NCBI RefSeq assembly: GCF_026184235.1
Contig: NZ_CP110806.1
Span: forward strand, 1,178,001-1,242,000
Reading direction: 5' to 3'
Length of the DNA stretch: 64,000 nt
From: Cellulomonas sp. S1-8
GTDB lineage: Bacteria > Actinomycetota > Actinomycetes > Actinomycetales > Cellulomonadaceae
Shown here: in pieces, positions 16,820 to 27,700 of the stretch
How the letters are laid out: the number at the start of each line of letters is the position of its first letter
Position numbering within the stretch: the stretch's first letter is position 1
Notes under the pieces: generated by a model
Database searches by the model: none
What the model was told of the DNA's origin: nothing
Seen by the model: the letters and a program-made list of their open reading frames with translations, nothing else
Position numbers and translations under genes: made by a program

Positions 16820-19800
16820 CGGTCGTCCCCCAGCCGCAGCGCCGCACCCGAGGCGCGACGCACCCCGAGGGCGGCGACCAGCCCCACGACCGCGGCCGTC
16901 CCGAGGACGACCGCGAGCGTGCGGGAGGCCTGGTCGCGCCACTGCCACACGAGCCACGGCTCCGGGACGGGGGTGCGGCCGTCGGCCGACATCGTGAGCA
17001 ACGGGGCGACGACGGCCGCCAGGCCGTACCCCGCGAGCAGCCCCACCACCGCGCCCACGACGACGAGCAGCGCGTTCTCGGCGAGCAGCCCACCGGCGAG
17101 GCCGCTGCGGGACGCCCCCAGGGCCTGCAGGCGGGCCAGCTCGGTGCGGCGGGCCCGCAGGGACGCGGCGGCCACGGCACCCGTGCCGACGAGGACGAGG
17201 AGGATCGCAGCCCCCGTCACCAGCGACAACGCGGCGGGGACGGCGACGCGGACGGGGCCCGCCAACGACTCGTCCCGCTGCTCCGCGCGGGTCGTGACGA
17301 CCGCGTCGACGGTCTCGGTCACGCGGTCCGCGACCGCCGCCGCCGTGGCCGGCGGTGCGGCGACCCACCAGGAGTCGAGCAGCTCGGGTCGCCCGCCGGC
17401 GTCCAGCACGGCACGCGCGAACGCGGTGCGGTCGACGAGCACGCCCACGCCGCGCGGGACCCCCGGGAGGTGGTCGGCGAACCGCTCGATCCGGACGGTC
17501 AGCGGTGCCCCGCCGACGTCGAGGACGAGCGTGCGGCCCACGCCGACGCCGAGGGTCTCGCTCAGCTCGCTGCTCACGACGGCGGGGACGACCGGTGGTG
17601 CCGGCCAGGCTCGTACGACCATCTGGACCGGTGGCGGCGTCCCGCTGCCGTCGACGACGACGTCGCCCGCGGCCCGCAGCACGCCCCCGTCCGCGGTCTC
17701 GACCGTCCCCGCCTTGACCGCCGGACCCGAGTCCGAGCCCTGCCCGGGCTGCCGGACCGCGGCGGTCCACCCGTCGCCGCGCACCTCGACCGGCGTCCCG
17801 ACGGCGGGGTCCAGTGCCGCCCAGTCGGTGTCGATCCCGGCCGACCGGGGCACGGTGCGCACGCCGACGAGGTCGATCCGCAGCGGCATCGCCTGGGGGC
17901 GGCCGGCCTCCCAGGCGGCGGCGAGGACGTCCTCGGGGACGGACTGGAGCGCGAGGAGCGCATGGACCGCGACGATGCGCAGCGGTCCGGTGTCGGGGAC
18001 CTCGAAGGCCAGCACGAACTCCTCCTCGAGCGCCACGTTCCGCGACGGGAGCTGGACCAGGACTCCCTGGTCGTCCTCGACCGTCAGCCCCACCATGGCG
18101 CTGCCGACGGCGACCGGCTCGGTGGTCACGACGCCCTGCACCGTGATCCACTGCGTCCCCGCGGGCACGGGGAGCGCCGCTGCGGGCACCGGGTCGGTGC
18201 CGGCCAGGCCCGCGAGGACCTGGTCCCAGGAGGTCGCGGAGTACCCCCGCACGTCCTGCGGCCGCGAGGTGTCCAGCCCGATGAGCCGCCCGGAGAGCTG
18301 GGTACCGACACCGGCAGGGCCGATGCCGACGACCCGGTCGAGCACCGGCTGCCCCACGGCGTCCGGGTGCTCGGCGGTGGCGGCGGCGAGGGCCGCCGAG
18401 GCGACCAGCGGCTCGTCCTGCAGGGCGTCGACCCGCAGGTCCGTGCCCAGGGCCAGGTCGACCTGCGCGAGCTGGGACGTGCGCCACGTCGCCAGGAACG
18501 CGGCGCTGAAGGTGCCGGCCGCGACGGCGACGACGACCACGAGCACGGTGCCCGTCGCGATCGACGACCGGCGCGCGACCTGCCACGCCGCGAGCGGGAT
18601 CACGAACGACCGGGCGCGCGCGGCCAGCAGGTCCGCGCCGCGCGCGACCGGGCCGACGAGGCGCAGCGCGACCGTCGCGGCGGCGAGCGTGACGAGCGCG
18701 GGCCCGGCGACCAGGACGGGGTCGAGCTGCCGGCCGCCCGGTCCGCCCGTCAGGGGTGAGCCGTACGCGACGAGCTGCCACACCGCGAGGCCCGCGAACG
18801 CGAGGAGGGCGAGGTCGCCGCCGGCGCGCAGCAGCCCTGCGTGGCTCGTCGTCGTGCTCGACCCGGAGGTGTGCCAGGCAGGCACGCACAGCGCGACGGC
18901 GAGCACGGCGGCCATCGCGGCGCACACGAGCAGCACCGGGGTCTCCACACCGGGGCCGACGACGTACCCGGCCTCGGCGAGCGCACCCGACCGGGTCATC
19001 AGGCCGAGCGCCCACGTGGCGAGCCACGGCGACGCCACCCACGTGACGCCCGCCAGCACGACCGCCTCGAGGACCACCACCGAGCGCAGCTGCCCGGCCG
19101 ACGCACCCCGCGCGGCCAGCAGCTCCGCCTCGACGGCCCGGCGCTCGGCCAGCAGCCGCGCCGCCAGCAGCATGACCGTGGTCGCGAGGGTCGCCAGCAG
19201 CAGCCCGATGGCGGCGACGCCGGCCCGTGTGACGACGGCCTCGCGCCACGTCGCGTCGATCGCCGTCGCGGCGTCCGTGACGAGCCGACCGCCCGTGCGC
19301 TCCCCGAGCGCCTCGGACACCAGGGCCGCGCCGTCGCGCAGGTGCTCGCGCATCGCGGCGACCGCCGCGCGCGACGCACCGTCGAGCTGCGGGTCGACGG
19401 CGACGTAGGCCGTGTCGACCTGCCCCTCACCGGCGAGCGCGGCGGGGTCGACCACCAGGGGGCCCCACGCGACGGTCTTGATCCGACCCGCGGCGCCGGG
19501 CAGGTTGAACTCGGGGTCGATGCCGGCGCCCCGCAGGCGGTCCCGGGACCAGGCGCTGCGCGACCCGGCGGACTCGTACGTGCCGACGACCACCCACGCG
19601 CGCTGGTCCTCGGTGCCCCACAGCCGGGCGTCGATGCGCGTGCCGACCTGCCAGCCCAGCGCCTCGGCCGCGACCGTCGGCACGGTGACCTCGATCGTGC
19701 CGTCCGCGGGCTCGCCGGCCGCCCAGCGGCCCGTCACCAGGCGCGTGAGGCCGTCGGTGGCCGGCAGGGAGGAGAGGTACGCGAGCTGGGGCTGGGTGCC

Positions 19801-20130
19801 CGCGGCGGACGGCAGCGCGTGCAGCATGCCGATCTGCCACGTCTCCTCGGTGGTCGGCACGTCCCCGGTGATCTGTGCGAGCCCGCCGCGCGCGCGCTCG
19901 AGCGCCGCCACCGAGTCCTCGCCGTCGACCCAGACGGTCGCCTCGAGGCGCACCTGCTCCGGTGCGAGGCGGCCGAGCGCGGTCGGGACGGCATCGTTCT
20001 CGGCGATGTGGAGCAGGAGCGCGAGCACGCCCAGCAGGGCCGTGGCCAGCACGGCGACGGCCGTCACCATGAGCACGACCGGTGCCTGGTCGCGCAGCCG
20101 TCCCTGCAGCACCCGGGGGCGCCAGCGCAT
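16816..20130 (-). CDS. FtsX-type ABC permease, type I, copy 2
   Basis: 1104-residue permease with an N-terminal helix (about residues 18-45), a large extracytoplasmic domain (about 46-300), an FtsX block with [19 protein letters not shown], several central helices, a second extracytoplasmic domain (about 560-930) and a C-terminal FtsX block containing [14 protein letters not shown], ending [14 protein letters not shown]. It aligns end to end with the gene at 24774. ATG 20130 has GGAAGGAG upstream, and 86 bp without a clear terminator separate it from the ATPase gene before it, so it is probably cotranscribed. Very large extracytoplasmic domains distinguish it from canonical MacB or LolC. Confidence 0.85.
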   Translation of the reverse strand: MRWRPRVLQGRLRDQAPVVLMVTAVAVLATALLGVLALLLHIAENDAVPTALGRLAPEQVRLEATVWVDGEDSVAALERARGGLAQITGDVPTTEETWQIGMLHALPSAAGTQPQLAYLSSLPATDGLTRLVTGRWAAGEPADGTIEVTVPTVAAEALGWQVGTRIDARLWGTEDQRAWVVVGTYESAGSRSAWSRDRLRGAGIDPEFNLPGAAGRIKTVAWGPLVVDPAALAGEGQVDTAYVAVDPQLDGASRAAVAAMREHLRDGAALVSEALGERTGGRLVTDAATAIDATWREAVVTRAGVAAIGLLLATLATTVMLLAARLLAERRAVEAELLAARGASAGQLRSVVVLEAVVLAGVTWVASPWLATWALGLMTRSGALAEAGYVVGPGVETPVLLVCAAMAAVLAVALCVPAWHTSGSSTTTSHAGLLRAGGDLALLAFAGLAVWQLVAYGSPLTGGPGGRQLDPVLVAGPALVTLAAATVALRLVGPVARGADLLAARARSFVIPLAAWQVARRSSIATGTVLVVVVAVAAGTFSAAFLATWRTSQLAQVDLALGTDLRVDALQDEPLVASAALAAATAEHPDAVGQPVLDRVVGIGPAGVGTQLSGRLIGLDTSRPQDVRGYSATSWDQVLAGLAGTDPVPAAALPVPAGTQWITVQGVVTTEPVAVGSAMVGLTVEDDQGVLVQLPSRNVALEEEFVLAFEVPDTGPLRIVAVHALLALQSVPEDVLAAAWEAGRPQAMPLRIDLVGVRTVPRSAGIDTDWAALDPAVGTPVEVRGDGWTAAVRQPGQGSDSGPAVKAGTVETADGGVLRAAGDVVVDGSGTPPPVQMVVRAWPAPPVVPAVVSSELSETLGVGVGRTLVLDVGGAPLTVRIERFADHLPGVPRGVGVLVDRTAFARAVLDAGGRPELLDSWWVAAPPATAAAVADRVTETVDAVVTTRAEQRDESLAGPVRVAVPAALSLVTGAAILLVLVGTGAVAAASLRARRTELARLQALGASRSGLAGGLLAENALLVVVGAVVGLLAGYGLAAVVAPLLTMSADGRTPVPEPWLVWQWRDQASRTLAVVLGTAAVVGLVAALGVRRASGAALRLGDDR

Positions 20131-20216
20131 GTCCGCTCCTTCCTGCTCCGTGGTGGGTTCCGTCGTGGGCCCTGCCGTGGCCCCGCCCTGCCGTGCGTCG
20201 TACGCCGTGCCCCGCG

Positions 20217-20942
20217 TCAGGCGGCGTCGACCAGCCGACCGTCGGCCAGGTACACGACGCGGTCCGCGAGCGCGACCATCACCGGGTCGTGCGTCGAGAC
20301 GATCGCGGTCATGCCCTCCGCCTCGACGACGGCCCGGATCAGCGCCATGACGGCCATGCCGGTCTCGGAGTCGAGCTGCCCGGTGGGCTCGTCGGCGATG
20401 AGCAGGCGCGGGGAGTTGGCCAGGGCGCGGGCGATGGCGACCCGCTGCTGCTGGCCGCCGGACAGCTGCCCGGGCCGCTGCTTGGCGTGCGGGCCCAGCC
20501 CGACCAGGTCGAGCAGCAGCTGCACGCGCGCCTCCCGCTCGGCGACGGGGGTGCGGCGCATGCGCAGCGGCACCCCGACGTTCTCCGCGGCGGTGAGCAC
20601 GGGCACCAGCCCGAACGTCTGGAACACGAACGCGACGACGTCGCGGCGCAGGGACACCAGTCCGCGCTCGTCGAGCGACGACACCTCACGGCCCGCGACG
20701 ACGATGCGGCCCGCGTCGGGGCGGTCCAGGCCGCCGATGGTGTTGAGCAGCGTCGTCTTGCCGGAGCCGGAACGCCCGACGAGGGCGACGAGCTCGCCCG
20801 GGGCGACCTCGAGCGAGATGTCGCGCAGCGCGTGCACCGCGGCGTGGCCGGACCCGTAGGTGCGGTCGACGTGCTCGACGCGGACGAGCGGCCCGTCGCC
20901 GGCGCGGGCCGCACCGTGCGCGGCGGTCGTGGTGGCGGTCAT
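20217..20942 (-). CDS. ABC transporter ATPase, MacB/LolD type
   Basis: 241-residue ATPase. Walker [15 protein letters not shown]-loop around [15 protein letters not shown], signature [19 protein letters not shown], Walker [13 protein letters not shown], and the switch His in VSTHDPVM. The EPTGxLD form is typical of ATPases serving FtsX-type permeases. The ATG overlaps the neighbouring ATPase stop by 4 nt, so the two are probably made in equal amounts and may form a heterodimer. Confidence 0.9.
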   Translation of the reverse strand: MTATTTAAHGAARAGDGPLVRVEHVDRTYGSGHAAVHALRDISLEVAPGELVALVGRSGSGKTTLLNTIGGLDRPDAGRIVVAGREVSSLDERGLVSLRRDVVAFVFQTFGLVPVLTAAENVGVPLRMRRTPVAEREARVQLLLDLVGLGPHAKQRPGQLSGGQQQRVAIARALANSPRLLIADEPTGQLDSETGMAVMALIRAVVEAEGMTAIVSTHDPVMVALADRVVYLADGRLVDAA

Positions 20943-22000
20943 CGGGCTCTCCGTCCGTGTCCGTGCCGGGGACCGGCGCCGTCGTCCGTGCCGCGGCGCC
21001 CGGCGGCGTCGGCGGGGTGCTCGTCCTGGCGGCCGTTGTGGACCGCGATGTGCGACTGCTCCAGCGTGAGGCGCACGCGGCCGACGAGCTCGAGGGCCTC
21101 CCGGTACTCACGGGGCAGCTGGACGCGGCCCGCGCGGTCCAGGACCGCGAACTCCTCGGCGACCTCGTGCTCCGTGCCGTCGTCGCGGGTGGCCGTGCGG
21201 CGCAGCACCTCCGACGACGTGCGCCCGTCCCGGATCTCGACGGTGCGCTGCACGTGGTCCCGGACGCTCGGGTCGTGCGTGACGACGACCACCGTCGTGC
21301 CCAGGTCCCGGTTCACCGCGCGCATCGCCTCCAGCACGTCGTTCGACGTGGCGGTGTCCAGCTCGCCCGTGGGCTCGTCGGCGAAGAGCACCCGCGGGGA
21401 GTTCGCCAGGCCCACGGCGATCGCGACCCGCTGCTGCTCACCGCCGGACATCTGGCTGGGCCGCCGGTCCGCGCAGTACGCGACGCCGAGCACGTCCAGC
21501 AGGGCCGCGGCCTCGGTGCGCCGCTGCTTGCGCGGGCGCCCCGCGAGCGCCATCGGCAGCGCGACGTTCTCGGCGGCCGTGAGGTACGGGACGAGGTTGC
21601 GGGCGGTCTGCTGCCACACGAACCCGACCGTCGAGCGGCGGTACGTGACGCGCTCGCGGGCGGTCATCGTCATGAGGTCCCACTCGCCGACGCGCACGTT
21701 GCCGGCCGTGGGCACGTCCAGCCCCGACAGCACCGACAGCAGCGTCGACTTGCCGGACCCGGACGCACCGACGACGGCGACCAGCTCGCCCTCGTCGACG
21801 AGCAGGTCCAGGCCCTGCAGGGCCTGCACCTCGATCCCCTCGGACTGGTAGATGCGCACGAGGGACTCGCACACGATCAGCGACGTCCGCCCGAACGCCT
21901 CGGGACGTGCCCGGGCACGTTCCTCCAACGTCGCCAGGCTCGTCGGGGGTGCGTCCTGCACCGTCGACCCGTGGTCCATGGCCTGCTCCATCCTGGTCAT
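20939..22000 (-). CDS. ABC transporter ATPase with AbrB-like C-terminal tail
   Basis: 353-residue ATPase: Walker A GASGSGKSTLLSVLSG, signature MSGGEQQRVAIAVGLANSP, Walker B VLFADEPTGELD, switch His VVTHDPSV. After the nucleotide-binding domain (to about 245) comes a tail; residues about 275-312 read AVLDRAGRVQLPREYREALE followed by VGRVRLTLEQSHIAV, the pattern of a SpoVT/AbrB swapped-hairpin half. The last 40 residues are polar and probably disordered. Overlaps both neighbours by 4 nt. The tail might mediate dimerisation or regulation; its role is unknown. Confidence 0.87.
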   Translation of the reverse strand: MTRMEQAMDHGSTVQDAPPTSLATLEERARARPEAFGRTSLIVCESLVRIYQSEGIEVQALQGLDLLVDEGELVAVVGASGSGKSTLLSVLSGLDVPTAGNVRVGEWDLMTMTARERVTYRRSTVGFVWQQTARNLVPYLTAAENVALPMALAGRPRKQRRTEAAALLDVLGVAYCADRRPSQMSGGEQQRVAIAVGLANSPRVLFADEPTGELDTATSNDVLEAMRAVNRDLGTTVVVVTHDPSVRDHVQRTVEIRDGRTSSEVLRRTATRDDGTEHEVAEEFAVLDRAGRVQLPREYREALELVGRVRLTLEQSHIAVHNGRQDEHPADAAGRRGTDDGAGPRHGHGRRAR

Positions 22001-24777
22001 CGTTCACCCACCCGCAGCACTTCGCCCAGCCTGTCCCGCCGCCGTACCGCCTGCTCCACGGCGACCGCCACGGCGAGCGCGACGACGAGTGCCGCCACCG
22101 CCGCCGCGACCGGCCACCACGTGAGGTCCACCGTCGCACCCCCGGGTTCCGCCGTCAGGAGCTGGAGCCCGAGCGCGTCACCGATCAGCACCGGCACGCC
22201 GAGCCCGATCACGACGCCGCCGACCAGCCCGCCGAGCACCAGCGGCGCGAGCTCGCCCAGCGTCGCCCATCGCGCGGTGCTCGCGTCGAGCCCGAGGGTG
22301 CGCAGCGCCGACAGGGTCCGGCCCCGCTCGCGGGCCGTCGCGACGACGACCAGCACGAGCGCGAGCACCGCCAGCCCGGCGAGCACACCGACCGCCGCGA
22401 GGAACAGGGTCGTCAGCGCCGAGGTCAGCGGGGCCTGCGACCACGCGCGCCACCAGCCGTCGCGGGTCGTGACGGTCACGCCGGACGACCCGGCGGGCGC
22501 GATGTCCGCGGCCTCGACGGCCTCGACGGCACCCGGCCCGCCCACCCACGCGCGGTCGACCGTCGGCTCCTGGTCGGCGACGGCGGCGAGCAGAGCGCGG
22601 TCGACGACGACGAGGCCGTCGTCCTCGTCGTCCGTGGTCGCGACGCGCGCGTCGAGCGTCGGGATCCCGCGGTCGGGCGGCAGGGCGGTCGTGCCGCGCA
22701 CGTCCAGCCGGAGCGTGGCGTTGAGGGCCGACATGAGGGCCTCGGTGCCCTCGACCTCGGCGCGGTCGAGCAGGTCGGCGCTGACGAGCGCGGGCACCGT
22801 CCCGGCGGGACCGGCCTCGCCGAGCGTCGCCAGACCGTCATCGACCGGCAGGCCCGCCGCGTGCCGTACCGCCGCGTACTCGGCGGAGTCCACGACCAGC
22901 AGCGTCGCGGACAGACCGGTCTGCTCGCCGAACGCGCGGCTGCCGACCTGCGCGCCCGTGGCCGTCGCCGTGACGCCGGGAGCGGCCGTGATCCGCGCCA
23001 GCACCTCCGCGCCGCTCTGGGTGCCGAGCCGGCCGTCGAGGCGCACGGGTGCGCCGACGAGCTCACCGGCCGCGGCGAGCTGACCGGTGCGGACGGTGTG
23101 GACGAGGGTCCCGGACAGGACGACCAGCGCGACGGCCACGGTGACGGTGAGCAGCGGCGCGACCGCCGTCGTCGCCCCGTGCGCCCGGGCGACGGCGAGC
23201 GGTGCGGCCAGCCCGCGCGTCCGCGACGCCCACCGGCCGGCACCGCGCACCACGGCGGGGGAGACCCGCACGACGACGAGCGCCGCCGCGGCCGCCAGCA
23301 GCACGGGGGCGGCGGCGAGCAGCGGGTCGACCTCGCCGGAGGACAGGGGGACCAGGCCGCGGCCCCGGACCGACACGACCGCGGCGACCGCGAGCAGGAC
23401 CACGAGCGTCTCGACGACGAGCCGGCGGGCCTGCAGGCGCGCCCGCTGCGCCGCGCGGACGCGCCGGTCGGCGGGGACGCGGCGGCCCGCCCACGCACCG
23501 GCCGCCTCGCGGGCCGCGAGCACCGCCGGGGCCAGCGCGGCCACGACGGCGACGGCGCCCGCGAGCAGCGCCGACCCCGGCTGGTCGTGCAGCCACCACG
23601 CGACGGCACCGGCGGCGAGCGCACCGACGACCAGCACGACCGGGACCGACTCGAGCAGCCCGCGCGTCACGACGGACACGATCGACGCGCCGCGGGCGCG
23701 CTCGGCCGCGAGGAACGGACGCCGACGTGCCGCCAGCAGCGACGCGGCGAGCACGAGGCACAGCGCGGCCGCGGTGGCGACCCCGGCGACCACGAGGGAC
23801 GCCTGGGCGCGCGCGGCGGACATGCGCTCGTCGAACGCCGTGACGATGTGCGGCAGCCCGCTGGCGATGCGCGAGGTGCGGGCGGCCTGCGCCTCGATGT
23901 CGCGCACGAGCGCGTGCGCGTCGGCGACGGTCATGCCGTCGGTGGTCACGGACGCCCGGCCCGCCCCGGCCACGGCGCGTGCGCCCACCACGTGCAGCAT
24001 GTCGCCGATCGCGTCGTACGGCACGTACGCGGAGGTCTGCCACCGCGTCGCCGTCCCGGGAGGCGACGCGATCGCGCTGAGCAGGCCGGTCTGACCCACC
24101 CACTGCGCGGCGTCCGGGTCGACGGCCTCGTAGAGCCCCGTCACGACGATGTGGTCGTAGGTGCTCGTGGCCTGCCGGCGCAGGATGAACGGCCCGTCCT
24201 CCAGCGTGATGCCGAGCTCCGCGGCGGCGGCCGCGCTCAGGCCCACCTGGACGATGCGCGGGCCCTCGTCGTCCCAGGTCAGGCCGTTCTGCTCGGCCTG
24301 CGGGACGGGACCGGGCGCGGTGCCGGCGACCCACCGCAGGGCCGGCTCCTGCTCCTGCTGCAGCGTCGCGACGTGCACGAGGTTCACCGCGAACGCGCCG
24401 ACGGGGGAGCGCACGGTCGTGTGGACCGACGCGAGGGTGACGACGGGCTCACCGACGGCGTCCCCGAACTCCGTGTCGAGCCACTGCGCGGCGCCGTAGG
24501 CCTCGCTCTGGGGCTGGGGCACCTGGCCGCCGAGGACCGGGTCCGGCAGCGTGACGGCGACCAGGTCCGCGTCGGTGCCGGCCACGCGGATCGTCTCGCG
24601 CACCGCGACGTCGGCGGTGCGCTCCACCAGGCGCGGCACGGCGAGCGTCAGGACCAGGGTGGCGAGCAGCAGCAGGGCGCTGCCGACGAGCAGACCGGTG
24701 TCCTGCGCGGCGCGCCGCCGGGTGACGAGCAGCGCGTCGGCCGTCGTGGCGCGCACGCGCGTGGCGGTGGCGCTCAT
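21997..24777 (-). CDS. FtsX-type ABC permease, type II, copy 1 (proximal)
   Basis: 926-residue paralogue of the 14042 gene with the same plan: one N-terminal helix, an extracytoplasmic region, a central membrane block carrying LLAARRRPFLAAERARGAS, a second extracytoplasmic region, and a C-terminal FtsX domain with RERGRTLSALRTLGLD and VAVEQAVRRRDRLGEVLRVGE. Starts at ATG 24777 inside the upstream stop (ATGA) and ends inside the ATPase start (ATGA), so translation is coupled on both sides. Confidence 0.85.
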   Translation of the reverse strand: MSATATRVRATTADALLVTRRRAAQDTGLLVGSALLLLATLVLTLAVPRLVERTADVAVRETIRVAGTDADLVAVTLPDPVLGGQVPQPQSEAYGAAQWLDTEFGDAVGEPVVTLASVHTTVRSPVGAFAVNLVHVATLQQEQEPALRWVAGTAPGPVPQAEQNGLTWDDEGPRIVQVGLSAAAAAELGITLEDGPFILRRQATSTYDHIVVTGLYEAVDPDAAQWVGQTGLLSAIASPPGTATRWQTSAYVPYDAIGDMLHVVGARAVAGAGRASVTTDGMTVADAHALVRDIEAQAARTSRIASGLPHIVTAFDERMSAARAQASLVVAGVATAAALCLVLAASLLAARRRPFLAAERARGASIVSVVTRGLLESVPVVLVVGALAAGAVAWWLHDQPGSALLAGAVAVVAALAPAVLAAREAAGAWAGRRVPADRRVRAAQRARLQARRLVVETLVVLLAVAAVVSVRGRGLVPLSSGEVDPLLAAAPVLLAAAAALVVVRVSPAVVRGAGRWASRTRGLAAPLAVARAHGATTAVAPLLTVTVAVALVVLSGTLVHTVRTGQLAAAGELVGAPVRLDGRLGTQSGAEVLARITAAPGVTATATGAQVGSRAFGEQTGLSATLLVVDSAEYAAVRHAAGLPVDDGLATLGEAGPAGTVPALVSADLLDRAEVEGTEALMSALNATLRLDVRGTTALPPDRGIPTLDARVATTDDEDDGLVVVDRALLAAVADQEPTVDRAWVGGPGAVEAVEAADIAPAGSSGVTVTTRDGWWRAWSQAPLTSALTTLFLAAVGVLAGLAVLALVLVVVATARERGRTLSALRTLGLDASTARWATLGELAPLVLGGLVGGVVIGLGVPVLIGDALGLQLLTAEPGGATVDLTWWPVAAAVAALVVALAVAVAVEQAVRRRDRLGEVLRVGER

Positions 24778-27700
24778 CGGTCGTCCCCCAGTCGCAGCAG
24801 TGCACCCGAGGCGCGTCGGACCAGCGCGGCCGCGAGCACGGCGACCACCACGCACGCCGTCAGCACCAGGCCGCCCGTGATGGCCAGGGCCGCGCCGTCC
24901 TCCCAGCTCAGCAGAGGCACCGGGACGGGTCTGCGCCCGTCGGGGGAGACGGTCAGGACGGGTGCGACGACCCGCGACAACCCGTAGCCGATCGCGAGCC
25001 CGGCACCCGCGCCCAGCGTGATCAGCAGCGCGTGCTCGCCCAGCAGGCCCACCACCAGCGACCGGCGGGCGGCGCCGAGCGCCTGCAGGCGGGCGAGCTC
25101 GAGGCGTCGGGAGCGGACCGCGGCGGTCGCGCTGGCGCCCAGCCCCACCAGCACGAGGACAGCGGTGGCGGCGGTCACGAGCGACAGGGCGGCGGGCACG
25201 GCGGCCCGTAGCGGTCCGGCGACGGCCGACGCGCGCTCGGTGACCCGCACGGCCACGTCGCCGCCGGTGGCGCGCGCGACGTCCGCAGCGAGCGCGGCGG
25301 CGTCCTGGTCGTCCGCGGTCAGCCACCACGCGTCCACGAGCGCGTCCGTGCCCTCGGCCTCGACCACCGCGCGTCCCAGCACCGTGCGGTCGACGAGCAG
25401 TGCGGTGCCGCGCGGCGCCCCGGGCAGGTACGGCACGACGTGCTCCGCCCTGACCTGCAGCTGCGCGTCCCCGACGCGGACGAAGAACACGTCGCCGGGT
25501 GCGAGGTCCGCACGGTCGGCCAACGGCTCCGTGATCACCGCGCGCACGGCCTCGGTCGTGGGCCACGAGTGCGCGACGAACCGGCCCGACGACGTCAGCG
25601 CCACCATGTCGAAGGTCCCGGCGAGGACGAGCGCGCCCGGGCCGACCTCCGCCGCGGCCGGCACCGGCGCCTCGGCCCCGCCCATCGCGGGGCGTTCGAT
25701 CCCTCCGCTGGACGCCGTGCCCTGCCACCCGGTGCCGTCGAGGGCCACGGGCGTGCCGGGCGCGTCGAACGCCTCGCCCTGCGACGTCACCCCCGCGGCG
25801 CGGTCGACGACGCGGACGTCCTGCAGGGCGAACCCCACGTGACCCAGACGGCCGGTCGGGGTGTTGCTGTTCACGGCCTGCTCGGGCGGTGTCGCGAGGG
25901 CGACGACCGCCGACGCGGCGACCACGCGCAGCGTCCCGAGCGCGGGGGGCACCGCCAGGGCGACGGTCGTCGGCTGGTCGAGCTTGAGCTCCGGGCCGCT
26001 GAGCCAGGCCCGCACCCCCGCGTCGTCCTCGACGGCCAGGTTCAGGTAGAACACGCCGGTCGCGACCGGGGCCGAGCCGGGCGTGACGGTCGCGACGATC
26101 CACTGCGGGTCGCCGGGCAGCGGCGTACCGGTCGCCGCGGGCGGCTCGTCCGTGCCGGACGCGCCGGGTGTCCCCAGGGTGTCGACCAGCTCGGACCAGG
26201 GCGTCGCCGACCGGCCGCGCAGCGCGTCGGGGTGCTGGGTGTCGACCGCGAGCAGCTCGGCGTCGATCGACGAGCTCCCTCGGTCCGCCCCGAGCACGCG
26301 ACCGACCTGCACCACCCGGTCCGCGACGGGCTGCAGCCGTGCGCCGGCGGGGGCGTCGGCGACCGCGCCGCGCACGTCCGCGGAGACGGTCAGCCGCTCG
26401 CCGCGCATGCCGTCGATGCGCGCGTCGGTGCCGAGCGCCAGGTCGACCTGCTCGAGCTGCGAGCTGCTCCACGTCGCGAGGAAGGCGTGCGAGAACGTCG
26501 CGACGGTGACGGCGAGCACCACGACGAGCGTCGTGCCGGTCGCGGCGGCGGGACGGCGGGCGACCTGCCACGCCGCCAGGGGCGCGACGAGGGACCGGCT
26601 GCGTCGCGCGAGCGCGTCGGCGCCGCGACCGACGGGCGCCACGAGCCGCAGCGCGAGCACCGCGGCGCCGAGCGCGACGAGCGCCGGCCCTGCGACGAGC
26701 ACGGGGTCGAGCCGTGCGCCCTCCGCGCCGCGGGTCAGCGGCGCGCCGTAGTCGAGCAGCTGCCACAGCGCCACGGCACCGAGCGCGACGAGCGCGAGGT
26801 CCGCACCCGTCCGCACGAGCCCGGCGTGCGCGGCGGCGCTCGACGAGCCGCTCGTGTGCCAGGAGGGGATGACGAGCGCGACGGCCAGGACGGTCGCGAC
26901 GGCCGCGCACGCGAACCAGACGGACAGCGGGACGCCGGTCGGTGCGTCCAGGCCGGCCGCGCCCAGCCCGCCCGGCGCGGCGAGCTGCACGTACCCGGCG
27001 CGCGCGACCCACGGGGCGAGCGCCGCGGCGGACGCCGCGAGGAGCACGGCCTCGAGGACCGCGAGGGAGCGCAGCTGGGCGGGCGACGCGCCGCGGGCGG
27101 CGACGAGCTCACCCTCGGCCGCACGACGTTCCCCCAGCAGGCGCGCGGCCAGCAGCATGACGGTCGTGGCCAGCACGACGAGCAGCAGGCCGACGACGAC
27201 CACGCCGACCCGCGTGACCGTGAGCTCGCGCCACGCACCGTCGATCGTGTCGTCCAGCTCGGTGCGGACGTACCCGCTGACGTCGGCCTCGTCGAGCGCC
27301 GCGGACAACCGCACCTGGCCGTCCTCCAGGGCGTCGCGCGTCGCGGCGAGCGCACCCCGCGGGGCGTCGGCCAGGGTGGGCGTGACGAGCAGGTGCGCGG
27401 TCTCGGTGATCCCGGCGCCCAGGAGCGCCTCGGGGGCGACGACCATCGGCCCCCAGGCGTCGGTCACGAGCCGGCCCATCGTGCCGGGCACGGGGTAGCG
27501 GCCGTCGTGGGACGCGCCCCCCAGCAGGTCGCGCGACCACGAGGAGGTCGACCCGGTCAGCGCGTGCGTCCCGACGACGACCCAGGTGTCCGTGGCCTGC
27601 CCGCCGAGCGTCCGGACCGGCACCTCGGTGCCGACGGTCCAGCCGTAGCGCTGCGCGGCGACGTCCGGGACGTTGACGGCGAGCCGGCCGGCGTCGTCGC

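Noticed and set aside
13991..19408. Open frame of about 1800 codons on the plus strand across two permease genes
   Set aside because: Low-complexity, no motifs, antisense to clearly coding permeases with coupled starts.
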